From: Mesorhizobium sp. L2C084A000 | Lineage (GTDB): Bacteria > Pseudomonadota > Alphaproteobacteria > Rhizobiales > Rhizobiaceae | Direction: 5' to 3' | Assembly: GCF_000502875.1 (NCBI RefSeq) | Contig: NZ_AYWX01000003.1 | Coordinates: forward strand, 163,055 to 226,353 | Length of the DNA stretch: 63,299 bases | Shown: piece by piece, positions 48,101 through 56,054 of the stretch | Numbering within the stretch: the stretch's first letter is position 1 | How the letters are laid out: each line of letters opens with the position of its first letter | Translations under genes and position numbers: made by a program | Notes under the pieces: generated by a model | The model's database searches: none | Seen by the model: only the letters and a program-made list of their open reading frames with translations | Told to the model about the DNA's origin: nothing

Positions 48101-48439
48101 ATGGAAAACAGCATTTATCTGGATGAGGCCCGCGACCCGCTGATCATTGCGGAGGGCTGGATGAAGGACGGCAAGGACGTGGCCATCGCGACAGTGGTCG
48201 AGACCTGGGGTTCGGCGCCCCGACCTGTAGGCAGCCATCTGGTCATCGACGCCGACGGCAATTTCCACGGCTCCGTCTCGGGCGGCTGCGTCGAAGGCGC
48301 TGTGGTCAGCGAGGCCATCGACGTCATCGACAGCGGCAAGGCCAGGATGCTGGAGTTCGGTGTTGCCGATGAGACCGCATGGCAGGTCGGCCTGTCCTGT
48401 GGCGGCCGCATCAAGGTGTATGTGGAAAGACTGGGCTAG
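48101..48439 (+). CDS. XdhC/CoxI-family protein, short N-domain form
   Basis: The 112-residue protein consists of just the XdhC_CoxI domain: VAIATVVETWGSAPRPVGSH and SGGCVEGAVVSEA, with LSCGGRIKVYVE at the end. XdhC proteins bind sulfurated molybdenum cofactor and deliver it to hydroxylases. The Rossmann half is supplied by the next gene. The TAG stop falls inside a REP-like palindrome that fills the gap between these two genes. Confidence 0.9.
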   Translation: MENSIYLDEARDPLIIAEGWMKDGKDVAIATVVETWGSAPRPVGSHLVIDADGNFHGSVSGGCVEGAVVSEAIDVIDSGKARMLEFGVADETAWQVGLSCGGRIKVYVERLG

Positions 48440-48484
48440 AGCATGCCCAAAAGTGGGGCCCGGTTTTTGGACAAGATCATGCTC
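48439..48484. repeat. REP-like palindrome, copy 2, inside the Mo-hydroxylase maturation operon
   Basis: The 46-bp element starts GAGCATGCCCAAAAGTGGGG, continues with CCGGTTTTTGGACAAG and ends ATCATGCTC. It is a diverged relative of the element at 28482-28526. It contains the last base of the upstream stop codon and leaves 17 bp to the next start. Confidence 0.75.
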
Positions 48485-48501
48485 GGACAAGAGATTTCCT
48501 G

Positions 48502-49239
48502 ATGGATCCCTACGCCTTAAAAACTTTGAACGCCGAACGACGCGCTCGCCGAGCGGCGATCCTTGTCACCGATCTCGGTGACGGCCGCGACAGGATCGTG
48601 CGCGAGGGCGATCAGGTCGCCGGCGATCTTGGCGCCGCGATCGCCAGGGCGTTTCGCACAGGCAATTCCGGTTCGGTCGAAGCCGAGGGGCGGAATTTCT
48701 TTCTCAACGCGCATCTGCCGCAGCCGCGTCTGGTCGTGATTGGCGCTGTCCATATCAGCCAGGCGCTGGCGCCGATGGCGAAGATCGCCGGCTATCCCGT
48801 GGAGATCATCGACCCCCGCACCGCTTTCGCCACGCCGGACCGCTTTCCCGAGGTGGCGCTTCATGCCGAATGGCCGGAGGATGTGCTGAAGCGCCAGCCG
48901 CTCGACAGCTACACCGCACTTGCCGCCGTAACCCATGACCCGAAGGTCGATGATTTCGCGCTGAAGGCCGCGCTCGACGCCAATTGTTTCTATGTCGGGG
49001 CGCTCGGTAGCAGGAAGACGCATGCCAAGCGGGTCGAACGCCTGCTGGCGCTGGGCGCGAGCGCCGATCAGATCGCCCGTATCCATGCGCCGATCGGGCT
49101 CGACATCGGTGCTGCCAGCCCGGGAGAGATCGCCGTTGCGGTGTTGGCCCAGGCGATCCACGCCTTCCGCTCGCGCGGTCTCGATGCCTCCGCATCGGCT
49201 CCAAAATCGAAATCGATTTTGGAAAAGCACGATGCGTAG
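48502..49239 (+). CDS. XdhC-family protein with C-terminal Rossmann domain
   Basis: The 245-residue protein has a degenerate XdhC N-domain (AAILVTDLGDGRDRIVREGD) and a Rossmann XdhC_C domain with RLVVIGAVHISQALAPMAKI. The end of the domain is IGLDIGAASPGEIAVAVLAQA. The last 15 or so residues (ASASAPKSKSILEKHDA) are encoded by a repeat sequence and look added on. It pairs with the short XdhC gene before it. Confidence 0.9.
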   Translation: MDPYALKTLNAERRARRAAILVTDLGDGRDRIVREGDQVAGDLGAAIARAFRTGNSGSVEAEGRNFFLNAHLPQPRLVVIGAVHISQALAPMAKIAGYPVEIIDPRTAFATPDRFPEVALHAEWPEDVLKRQPLDSYTALAAVTHDPKVDDFALKAALDANCFYVGALGSRKTHAKRVERLLALGASADQIARIHAPIGLDIGAASPGEIAVAVLAQAIHAFRSRGLDASASAPKSKSILEKHDA

Positions 49240-49291
49240 ATTCAAAGTAGTAGAGCGTCCTTTGCGCGTCCAAAAGGACGCGCGGCGCTCT
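49201..49291. repeat. Compound palindromic repeat overlapping the end of the second XdhC-family gene
   Basis: Two palindromes lie in tandem. CCAAAATCGA pairs with TCGATTTTGG across an AA loop at 49201-49222. At 49252-49291 a hairpin pairs GCGCGTCC with GGACGCGC, flanked by AGAGCG and CGCTCT. The first is inside the XdhC coding region and the second lies in the gap before the next gene. Sequences of this type are dispersed in Mesorhizobium-like genomes. Confidence 0.75.
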
Positions 49292-49305
49292 ACGGGCGCT
49301 GCGGC

Positions 49306-50916
49306 GTGAAATTCGGCCCGATCCCTATCGAGGCGGCGGAAGGCGCGGTGCTGGCGCACTCCACCACCGCTGGTGAACGCCGCTTCCGCAAGGCGCACAG
49401 GCTCAGCGCCGAAGATGTGGCGCTGCTGCGGGCCGCCGGCATTTCGCAGGTCGTTGCAGCCGTGCTGGCTGAGGACGACCTCGGCGAGGATGCCGCCGCG
49501 CAGGAAATAGCTGAGAGCATGACCTTTCGCGGGATCGAGGCCAAGCCTGCCGCGACCGGGCGGGTCAACCTCCATGCCAAGGCGCCGGGCATCTTCACGG
49601 TCGATGCCGCTGTCATCGACGCCATCAACGCCATCGATCCGGCCATCACCATCGCCACGCTGGCGCAGCATGCGCCGGTGGAGAAAGGCCAGATGGTCGC
49701 GACCGTGAAGATCATCCCCTTCGCGGTCAGTTCAGCGCTGGTCGGCGCCGCGACGAAAATCTGCGCCGGTGGTGAGATATTTGCCGTCAATGCCTACCGG
49801 CCCGTGCGTGTCGGCGTCATCCAGACGGTTCTGCCGGGCATCAAGCCAAGTGTGCTCGACAAGACGCTGCGCGTCACCGAAGCGCGGCTGGCGCGCACGG
49901 GCGGCAGGCTGACTGCGGAGCGCCGCACGCCGCATGAGATCGCACCGGTGGCGGAGGCCGCGGTCTCCCTGGCGCGCGACAACGACATGGTGGTGATCTT
50001 CGGCGCTTCGGCGATGAGCGATTTTGCCGATGTCATTCCCGCCGCGATCGAGAGGGCGGGTGGTATAGTCATCCGCGCGGGCATGCCGGTCGATCCCGGC
50101 AATCTGCTGGTGCTCGGCACACTCGATGGCAAGCGCGTCATCGGCGCGCCTGGCTGCGCCCGCAGCCCCAAGGAGAACGGTTTCGACTGGGTGCTGGACC
50201 GTTTGATCGCCGGTATCGACGTGACCGCCAGGGATATTGCCGGCATGGGGGTCGGCGGGCTGCTGATGGAAATCCCGACACGGCCGCAGCCGCGCGAACC
50301 GCTGCCGGCGAGAAGCCAGGTCAAGGTCGGCATCGTGCTGCTGGCGGCTGGCCGCTCAAGCCGCATGGGCGGGCCGAACAAGCTGCTGGCGCTGTTCGAC
50401 GGCAAGCCGCTGGTGCGCCGCACCGCTGAGCGGGCGCTTGGCTCGAAGGCGTCCGGCACTGTCGTCGTCACCGGCCACCAGCGCGATCGGGTGCGCTCGG
50501 CACTGGCGGGCCTCGACGTGACCTTCGCCGACAATCCCGATTTTGCCGAGGGCCTGTCCACCTCGCTGAAGGCCGGCATTGGCTATCTGCCCGAGGATTC
50601 CGCCGGCGTGATGATCGTTCTCGGTGACATGCCGGGTATCGCGTCCGACGACCTCGACAGATTGATCGATGCTTTCCGCAAGGCCGGCGGCAATGCGGTG
50701 GTCCGCGCTTCGCATGACGGCAAGCGTGGCAATCCGGTACTGTTGCCGCGTTCGCTGTTTCCGGCGATCGCCCATCTGGAGGGTGACACGGGCGCTCGCC
50801 ATCTGGTCGAGACTGAAGGGCTCGATGTCATCGATGTCGAGATCGGCGCGGCGGCGTCAGTCGATGTCGACACACGCGAGGCGCTGGAAGGCGCTGGCGG
50901 CGTGCTGCAGGATTGA
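49306..50916 (+). CDS. MoeA-like molybdopterin-binding domain fused to a MocA-like nucleotidyltransferase
   Basis: The 536-residue protein has an N-terminal MoCF-biosynthesis/MoeA-like part (residues 1-335) with FAVNAYRPVRVGVIQTVLPG and GVGGLLMEIPTRPQPRE. A C-terminal MobA/MocA-type domain begins at about residue 342 with GIVLLAAGRSSRMGGPNKLL and continues with VLGDMPGIASDDL. MocA makes molybdopterin cytosine dinucleotide, the cofactor of xanthine dehydrogenase-family enzymes. The start is a GTG without an obvious ribosome site. It ends the maturation cluster. Confidence 0.88.
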   Translation: MKFGPIPIEAAEGAVLAHSTTAGERRFRKAHRLSAEDVALLRAAGISQVVAAVLAEDDLGEDAAAQEIAESMTFRGIEAKPAATGRVNLHAKAPGIFTVDAAVIDAINAIDPAITIATLAQHAPVEKGQMVATVKIIPFAVSSALVGAATKICAGGEIFAVNAYRPVRVGVIQTVLPGIKPSVLDKTLRVTEARLARTGGRLTAERRTPHEIAPVAEAAVSLARDNDMVVIFGASAMSDFADVIPAAIERAGGIVIRAGMPVDPGNLLVLGTLDGKRVIGAPGCARSPKENGFDWVLDRLIAGIDVTARDIAGMGVGGLLMEIPTRPQPREPLPARSQVKVGIVLLAAGRSSRMGGPNKLLALFDGKPLVRRTAERALGSKASGTVVVTGHQRDRVRSALAGLDVTFADNPDFAEGLSTSLKAGIGYLPEDSAGVMIVLGDMPGIASDDLDRLIDAFRKAGGNAVVRASHDGKRGNPVLLPRSLFPAIAHLEGDTGARHLVETEGLDVIDVEIGAAASVDVDTREALEGAGGVLQD

Positions 50917-50966
50917 CAAACCCAAGCCGAATTACGCATGCCTTGGACATGTCTATTCATACCGTC

Positions 50967-51127
50967 GCACCCCCCTCTGCCCTGCCGGGCATCTCCCCCT
51001 CAAGGGGGGAGATTGGCAGCTTTGACGGCAGCTCACGTCCTGAAACCTTGGAAATTGGCGAAAACCGAAAGCGCATCCAATCTCCCCCCTTGAGGGGGAG
51101 ATGGCCGGCAGGCCAGAGGGGGGCGTG
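50967..51127. repeat. Dispersed inverted-repeat element, type A, copy 3
   Basis: Arms at 50967-51013 and 51080-51127 are near-perfect reverse complements. The core contains TTGGAAATTGGCGAAAACCG, matching the other copies in the same orientation as copies 1 and 4. The right arm ends 19 bp before the ATG of the secreted hydrolase gene, so it supplies the leader of that gene. Confidence 0.9.
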
Positions 51128-51146
51128 CCGCGCGTTCCTCACGGCA

Positions 51147-51998
51147 ATGCTTTTCTTGGTTTCTTCAGCCACCCACGCTGCCGCTCTCGAACTAAAACCC
51201 TTCAAGGACGATCTCTTCGCCTATCCGGCCACGCTGTCGTCCGACACCAATGGCGCCTATACCGTCATCGATTACCGCGAGCTACGCGACATCAACCAGC
51301 GTGACCAGGTGCCCGAGCGGCGGGTGAACGCCCAATATACCGACGCCAGCGTGCGCAAGGTGCAGCAGGATCTGTTGCTGAAGACCGATGCCGGCGATGT
51401 CAGGCATGTCGCCGTCGGCAAGACCGAGGGCGCCGGCATCATCGTGCTTTACCTGCACGGGCAGGGCGGCAGCCGCAAGCAGGGTGTCGACGACTTCACT
51501 TTCGGCGGCAATTTCAACCGGCTCAAGAACCTGATGGCCAGCAATGGCGGCCTCTATCTCAGTCCTGATTTCCCCGATTTCGGCGATACGGGAGCGGCGC
51601 AGGTGGCGGCGCTGATCGGTCATTATGCCGAACAGTCGCCCGGCGCGAAGATCTTCGTCGCCTGCGGCTCGATGGGCGGCGCGCTGTGCTGGGAGCTGGC
51701 CGCGCGCAAGGACACGGGCGGACGCATCAATGGTCTGCTGCTGCTCGGTTCGCTGTGGGATGAGAGCTTTTTCACCAGCCCGGCCTTCAAGCGCCGCGTG
51801 CCGGTCTTCTTCGGCCAGGGCAGCCACGACGTGGTCTACCCCGTGGCAAAGCAGGAGGCGTTCTTTCGCTCGATCCTGGCCAAATCGAAGACCTATCCGA
51901 CCCGCTTCGTCCGTTTCGAGACCGGCACCCATGGTACGCCGATTCGCATGACCGACTGGCGCGGCACACTCAACTGGATGCTGTCGAAGGCGCCCTGA
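51147..51998 (+). CDS. Secreted alpha/beta hydrolase-like protein
   Basis: The 283-residue form has a short signal-like segment (MLFLVSSATHAAA) and an alpha/beta fold. It has IVLYLHGQGGSRKQG at the oxyanion loop, ACGSMGGALCWELA as the nucleophile elbow, FGQGSHDVVYPV near the acid and GTHGTPIR with the His. The signal peptide lacks a positive N-region, and the in-frame sequence before the Met (CRAFLTA) comes directly from the repeat. The true start may have been lost or moved by the repeat. Confidence 0.75.
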   Translation: MLFLVSSATHAAALELKPFKDDLFAYPATLSSDTNGAYTVIDYRELRDINQRDQVPERRVNAQYTDASVRKVQQDLLLKTDAGDVRHVAVGKTEGAGIIVLYLHGQGGSRKQGVDDFTFGGNFNRLKNLMASNGGLYLSPDFPDFGDTGAAQVAALIGHYAEQSPGAKIFVACGSMGGALCWELAARKDTGGRINGLLLLGSLWDESFFTSPAFKRRVPVFFGQGSHDVVYPVAKQEAFFRSILAKSKTYPTRFVRFETGTHGTPIRMTDWRGTLNWMLSKAP

Positions 51999-52026
51999 TC
52001 GATCAGCCTGCAAGCTCGTGTGAGGC

Positions 52027-53079
52027 TCAGGGCGCGGTGTTGTAGTCGACGACAGTCTCGGGGTTTTGCTCCCCGTCATAGGACGCATCGACGTCGTACT
52101 GGACCAGCGAGAAATTGCCGTTGCGAAACAGGTACGTCCCCGCGTCGGACGCATCGCCGATGCCGCGCCACTTGTTGAACGTGGTGATCGTGTGGGCGGC
52201 TTCGTCATAGTCGGAATTGACTGCCCAGCCGGACGTCTGGAAACCGACGATGGTCATGCCCAGCAATTTGCCGTTGCTGTCATTGTTCTCGTAGCGGATA
52301 TCCATTTTGGGTTCGGCGAACTGCAATTGCTGCACGCCCGATGTCTCGTCGGTCATGTAGTAGACCGAGCTTTCATTGTAGGCGGCGGCCGAGCAGGAAA
52401 AATGGAACAGTCGCGTTTCCTTGTCGGGATCGCCGGGCTGCGCATCCTTGTCCTTGTATTTGATCGAAAAAACGGTCGGATCATTGGCGAGGAACTGCTT
52501 GTCGCACTGGTCGCCATAGGTTGCCAGAAAGGCCTTCTTGGCCTGCTCCAGTGCGGTGTCTTTCTTTGGCGGTGGCGGGCCATCGCCGCAGCTTGGCGGC
52601 AGCGCCTCCTCGAAATCGGCAGTGGAGGGCTTCAGTGCCCCTTTCTCGATGTGGATCGGATCGAAGGGTGGCTCCACTTGTGTCTGGGCATTCACCTGGC
52701 GCAGCGTGTAGCACCCGGCAAAGACCTTTTTGCCGCCGCTCTTGTCGGTGGCGCGGACGGCGACGGGGACGTTGTAGAAAATGCTGCCGGCCGCACCTTC
52801 GTCGGAAACAGCCCCGGTCTCGACCTCGACCTTGTCGGTGCCATCAAAACCCTTGACGAAACTGTCGAAATCCTTTGCCGGCTTTGTATCGCCGAAATAA
52901 CCCCAGGCGCGGGCGAATTCGTGCCGGCTGATGGCGCTGTAGAGCGAACGCACAACCGCATCGGCGCTAGACCGGTCGTCGACATAGGGCGTTTCGGGGG
53001 CATCGTCGGCCGCCAATAGCGTCTGGCCGATCGGGACAAGGGAGAGAAAGGCAGTCGCTGCGAAAAGGGCGCGTCTCAT
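52027..53079 (-). CDS. Secreted protein, DUF1176-like
   Basis: The 350-residue protein has a signal peptide (MRRALFAATAFLSLVPIGQT) cleaved near LAA. The rest is periplasmic. The pairs of cysteines (KVFAGCYTL, LPPSCGDG, YGDQCDKQ, FHFSCSAAAYN) and the end GIGDASDAGTYLFRNGNFSL resemble DUF1176 proteins, a weak match. The middle has a PPPPKK linker. No enzyme motif is visible. It is a single gene, divergent from DUF1993. Confidence 0.65.
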   Translation of the reverse strand: MRRALFAATAFLSLVPIGQTLLAADDAPETPYVDDRSSADAVVRSLYSAISRHEFARAWGYFGDTKPAKDFDSFVKGFDGTDKVEVETGAVSDEGAAGSIFYNVPVAVRATDKSGGKKVFAGCYTLRQVNAQTQVEPPFDPIHIEKGALKPSTADFEEALPPSCGDGPPPPKKDTALEQAKKAFLATYGDQCDKQFLANDPTVFSIKYKDKDAQPGDPDKETRLFHFSCSAAAYNESSVYYMTDETSGVQQLQFAEPKMDIRYENNDSNGKLLGMTIVGFQTSGWAVNSDYDEAAHTITTFNKWRGIGDASDAGTYLFRNGNFSLVQYDVDASYDGEQNPETVVDYNTAP

Positions 53080-53217
53080 CGGGAACCTCCGCTCGATGGG
53101 GAGATTCTACTCTGGCGATTGCGGCAACGTGGTGACGCAGGCTCGGCGGTCTTGAAGAATCGCGCGCGAAGGCGCTACGTCGCGTCCGCCGGCGTTCGGC
53201 CGGGCAGGAGATTTGAC

Positions 53218-53724
53218 GTGACGATATCGATGTATGAGGCCTCCGTGCCTGTGTTTTCAGCCAGGCTGAAAGCGCTTTCCAATGTGCTGGCGACCGCCGA
53301 ACAGAATGCGCTTGATCGCAAGATCGATCCGCAGGTGTTTTTGACCTCTCGGCTGGCGCCCGACATGTACGCACTGACCCGGCAGGTGCAGATCGCTACC
53401 GATCACGCCAAGGGCGCGCCGTCGCGGCTCGCCGGGCGTGAGGTGCCGAAATATGAGGACAACGAGGCGAGTTTTGCCGATGTCCAGGCGCGCGTCACCA
53501 AGACCCTGGACCTTCTGGAGACCTTTTCGGCCGCCGAGTTCGACGGTTCGGATGACAAGGTCATCGAACTGAAGCTTGGCCAGCGCGAGATTTCGATGCC
53601 CGGCACGCAGTATCTGCTGCATGTGGCCATGCCCAATTTCTATTTCCACCTGACCACCGCTTACGACATCCTTCGCCACAATGGCGTGCCGCTGGGCAAG
53701 GCGACATTCCTGGGAGCGCGCTAG
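53218..53724 (+). CDS. DUF1993-family protein
   Basis: The 168-residue protein matches DUF1993: ISMYEASVPVFSARLKALSN, the region RLAPDMYALTRQVQIATDHA, and the C-terminal NFYFHLTTAYDILRHNGVPL. The family adopts a DinB-like four-helix bundle and has no known function. The GTG at 53218 has AGGAG 7-8 bases upstream, better supported than the ATG at 53230. Confidence 0.88.
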   Translation: MTISMYEASVPVFSARLKALSNVLATAEQNALDRKIDPQVFLTSRLAPDMYALTRQVQIATDHAKGAPSRLAGREVPKYEDNEASFADVQARVTKTLDLLETFSAAEFDGSDDKVIELKLGQREISMPGTQYLLHVAMPNFYFHLTTAYDILRHNGVPLGKATFLGAR

Positions 53725-53785
53725 AGGATTAGGGTCTTCGAGATGTCCCGGACTGATCCGGGACATCTGGCGACTCCGATGACAG

Positions 53786-53950
53786 TCAGCGAATGGACAT
53801 TTCGCGGGCGATGCGGGGGAAGTCGGCCGGCTTGATACCGATGTCGGCGCGGTCGGCATTGCTCATCGAATGAAGCAGCGCGAGCGCCGAGCGGTATCTC
53901 AGATGTTCCTGCGGCCGAGGCCGGGCGAACATTTCAGTGAAGAAACCCAT
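53786..53950 (-). CDS. DUF1127-like micro-protein
   Basis: A 54-codon frame reads MGFFTEMFARPRPQEHLRYR and ends NADRADIGIKPADFPRIARE plus MSIR. The phrase ADIGIKPADFPRIA matches the DUF1127 end (LxDIGxxRxDI). The upstream base is GGGG 8 bases from the ATG. It is divergent from the candidate small RNA that follows. Function is unknown; related micro-proteins in Rhodobacter affect RNA turnover and stress responses. Confidence 0.65.
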   Translation of the reverse strand: MGFFTEMFARPRPQEHLRYRSALALLHSMSNADRADIGIKPADFPRIAREMSIR

Positions 53951-53974
53951 GATTCAAGCCCCAAATTGGTCCTC

Positions 53975-54204
53975 CACGCCAGCCAATATAGGTGAATCGT
54001 GACAATTGTGCAGTGCAGCATTTGCATACCTGCCATGTCTTGGCGAATTTTTGCCTTGGCGAATCTTTCGCCATTTTCTGCAACCCGGTGAAACTTTTGG
54101 CCGACGCGCACCGTAGCCTCGAATGCTGGCTACATGGCCGGTTTTTCCTCGCCACTCCTGGCGAATTCCGGACTGCGTGAAAATGCAGTCCGGCTTTTGT
54201 TTTT
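53975..54204 (+). ncRNA. Candidate small noncoding RNA
   Basis: A strong rho-independent terminator at 54168-54204 has no plus-strand gene before it; the previous one ends at 53724. In between lie a tandem repeat, CTTGGCGAATTTTTGC at 54039 and CTTGGCGAATCTTTCGC at 54055, and a second weak hairpin-T signal near 54125-54147. The only plus-strand open frame here (62 codons from 53992) starts with GTG, lacks a ribosome site and runs into the terminator. The 5' end is unknown, and 53975 is only an outer limit. Confidence 0.45.
54168..54204 (+). terminator. Rho-independent terminator of the candidate small RNA
   Basis: A perfect 9-bp stem (CCGGACTGC pairing with GCAGTCCGG) with an 8-base loop is followed by CTTTTGTTTTT. 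It is among the best terminators of the window. Confidence 0.85.
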
Positions 54205-54293
54205 GGGATTGCGGTGGGTCAAGCGGTAGACGAGGCGAAGGCTAAATTCGTTAAGATCGGTGCCATGCATTTTTAACGAGCCGGTTCTATGCT

Positions 54294-54818
54294 TTGATAC
54301 CCGAATGGTCGGGCGAGGGGGAGGCTGACATCGCTACTGGCGCCAAGCGGGATTTCGCTTCGTTGCTCGACGACCTCTTCATCGCCCCCGACAAGAATGG
54401 CGAGGGCGAAGAGGCCGGCGCTCGTCCATCCATCCCGTTCGACTATCTTTCGGTGGCCGATGAACTCCATTCCGGCCGCATCAAGGTTTCCGCTGCCGAA
54501 TATCGCGAGGCGGGCGCGGATCTGGCGACGGAATTCGCCGCCTTGCTCGATCATGCCAAGCTGGCTCTCGCCGGCGAAGAGCCAAAGCCCGAGGAAAAGC
54601 TGCCGCCGATCGATCCCGAAGCCATCGCCATGGAACTCGGCCTCAATCAGCCCAAGCAGGTCGCCGATTTCGGTCGCATGCGCCGCAGCTTTGCCTTTGC
54701 CAACCATCCCGACCGTGTCGCTCCGCATCTGCGCCAGCGCGCCATGATCCGCATGCAAGTGGCCAACATGCTGATCGACGAGGCCAAGCGCCGTGCATTG
54801 GCAGGTGCTCGCCGCTAA
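54294..54818 (+). CDS. Protein with a C-terminal J-domain-like segment
   Basis: The 174-residue protein ends with RMRRSFAFANHPDRVAPHLR, which matches helix II and the HPD motif (H138, P139, D140) of DnaJ-type co-chaperones. The J-like segment is at the very C-terminus, an uncommon place. The first 100 residues are acidic and have no recognised domain. No ATG is available, and the TTG at 54294 is the first start after an in-frame stop. A later start is possible. DnaK partnership is inferred from HPD only. Confidence 0.65.
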   Translation: MIPEWSGEGEADIATGAKRDFASLLDDLFIAPDKNGEGEEAGARPSIPFDYLSVADELHSGRIKVSAAEYREAGADLATEFAALLDHAKLALAGEEPKPEEKLPPIDPEAIAMELGLNQPKQVADFGRMRRSFAFANHPDRVAPHLRQRAMIRMQVANMLIDEAKRRALAGARR

Positions 54819-54933
54819 CCCGGCTGGTTCACGCAAAAGTCGCTCTGGCGAGGCTTGGAGAGCGGCTCTGCTTTGCCTATAGATGCGGCTTCCTCCGCGC
54901 AGTCGCGCCAGCCTTCCTCCGGAGCCGAATTCC

Positions 54934-56001
54934 ATGCACAAGCGTCGTCTCGGTCGGACCGATCTTCTTGTTACCCAGATCTGCCTGGGCTCCATGACCT
55001 GGGGCCAGCAGAACACCGAGGCCGAAGGCCACGCCCAGATGGACCTGGCGTTCTCGCGCGGCGTCAATTTCATCGATACCGCCGAGCTCTACCCGATCCC
55101 GCCCAAGGCGGAGACGCAAGGGTGGACCGAAAAGATCATCGGCAGCTGGATGAAAGCCAAGGGCAACCGCGACAAGGTAATCCTTGCCTCGAAGGTCGTC
55201 GGCCGCACGGCCAACAGCTGGTTTCGCGGCGACAGGCCGTCGCAACTGGTGCGCGCCGATATCTTTGACGCCATCGACAAGTCGCTGGCCAAGCTCGGCA
55301 CCGACTATATCGACCTCTATCAGATCCACTGGCCGGAGCGGGATATCCCCTGGGGCGCCAACCCGACGCGCGTCGGCGCCGTGTCGCCGCGCGCCGATTC
55401 CGTCGGCGCACCGGCCGACGAAACGCCGGTCGCCGAGACGCTTGCCGTGTTCGACGAACTGGTGAAGGCAGGAAAGATACGCCATTTCGGCCTGTCGAAC
55501 GAGAGTTCCTGGGGCGTGATGCGGTTCCTTGCCGAAGCCGACAAGGACATCGGCCCGCGCGTCGCGTCGATCCAGAACGCCTACAATCTCGTCAACCGCA
55601 CCTTCGAGGTGAACCTCGCCGAGGTCTGCGAGCGCGAGCAAGTGTCGCTGCTGCCCTATTCGCCGCTGGCACAGGGATACCTGACTGGCAAATACGACCA
55701 TGGCGCGCGGCCTCAGGGCTCGCGCACGCAGCTATTCAACCGCGGCCAGCGCTACGAGACGCCAGGTGCTGCCGAAGCACAACTTGAATACAATGAGCTG
55801 GCGCGCTCCATTGACCTGGAGCCGGCACTGTTTGCCAATGCCTATGTCTCAAGCCGGCCGTTCGTAACCTCCAACATCGTCGGCGCAACGACGCTTTCGC
55901 AGCTCGACATGGCGCTGTCTTCCGTCGATGTCGTCTGGACCGAAGAAATGCAGAAGGCGGTGGATGCGATCCATCAGCGGGTCGGTAATCCCTGTCCTTG
56001 A
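54934..56001 (+). CDS. Aldo/keto reductase, Tas-like
   Basis: The 355-residue protein has the AKR tetrad: Asp and Tyr in NFIDTAELYP, Lys in ILASKVVG and His in DLYQIHWPER. The NADP site is at GLSNESSWG and the C-terminal NIVGATTLSQL. It resembles Tas/YajO-type (AKR11/12) reductases. The ATG at 54934 has GGAG 9 bases upstream. It is followed 53 bp later by the desulfurase-like gene, and the pair is likely cotranscribed. Confidence 0.92.
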   Translation: MHKRRLGRTDLLVTQICLGSMTWGQQNTEAEGHAQMDLAFSRGVNFIDTAELYPIPPKAETQGWTEKIIGSWMKAKGNRDKVILASKVVGRTANSWFRGDRPSQLVRADIFDAIDKSLAKLGTDYIDLYQIHWPERDIPWGANPTRVGAVSPRADSVGAPADETPVAETLAVFDELVKAGKIRHFGLSNESSWGVMRFLAEADKDIGPRVASIQNAYNLVNRTFEVNLAEVCEREQVSLLPYSPLAQGYLTGKYDHGARPQGSRTQLFNRGQRYETPGAAEAQLEYNELARSIDLEPALFANAYVSSRPFVTSNIVGATTLSQLDMALSSVDVVWTEEMQKAVDAIHQRVGNPCP

Positions 56002-56054
56002 ACGGGGATTGGCCGCTGGCCGAATCCAATGATTACAATGGGAGAAGGGCAACA

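Noticed and set aside
53992..54180. A 62-codon plus-strand frame ending at the terminator stem
   Set aside because: It starts at GTG without a ribosome site, has no family resemblance and ends in the terminator. A noncoding transcript fits better.
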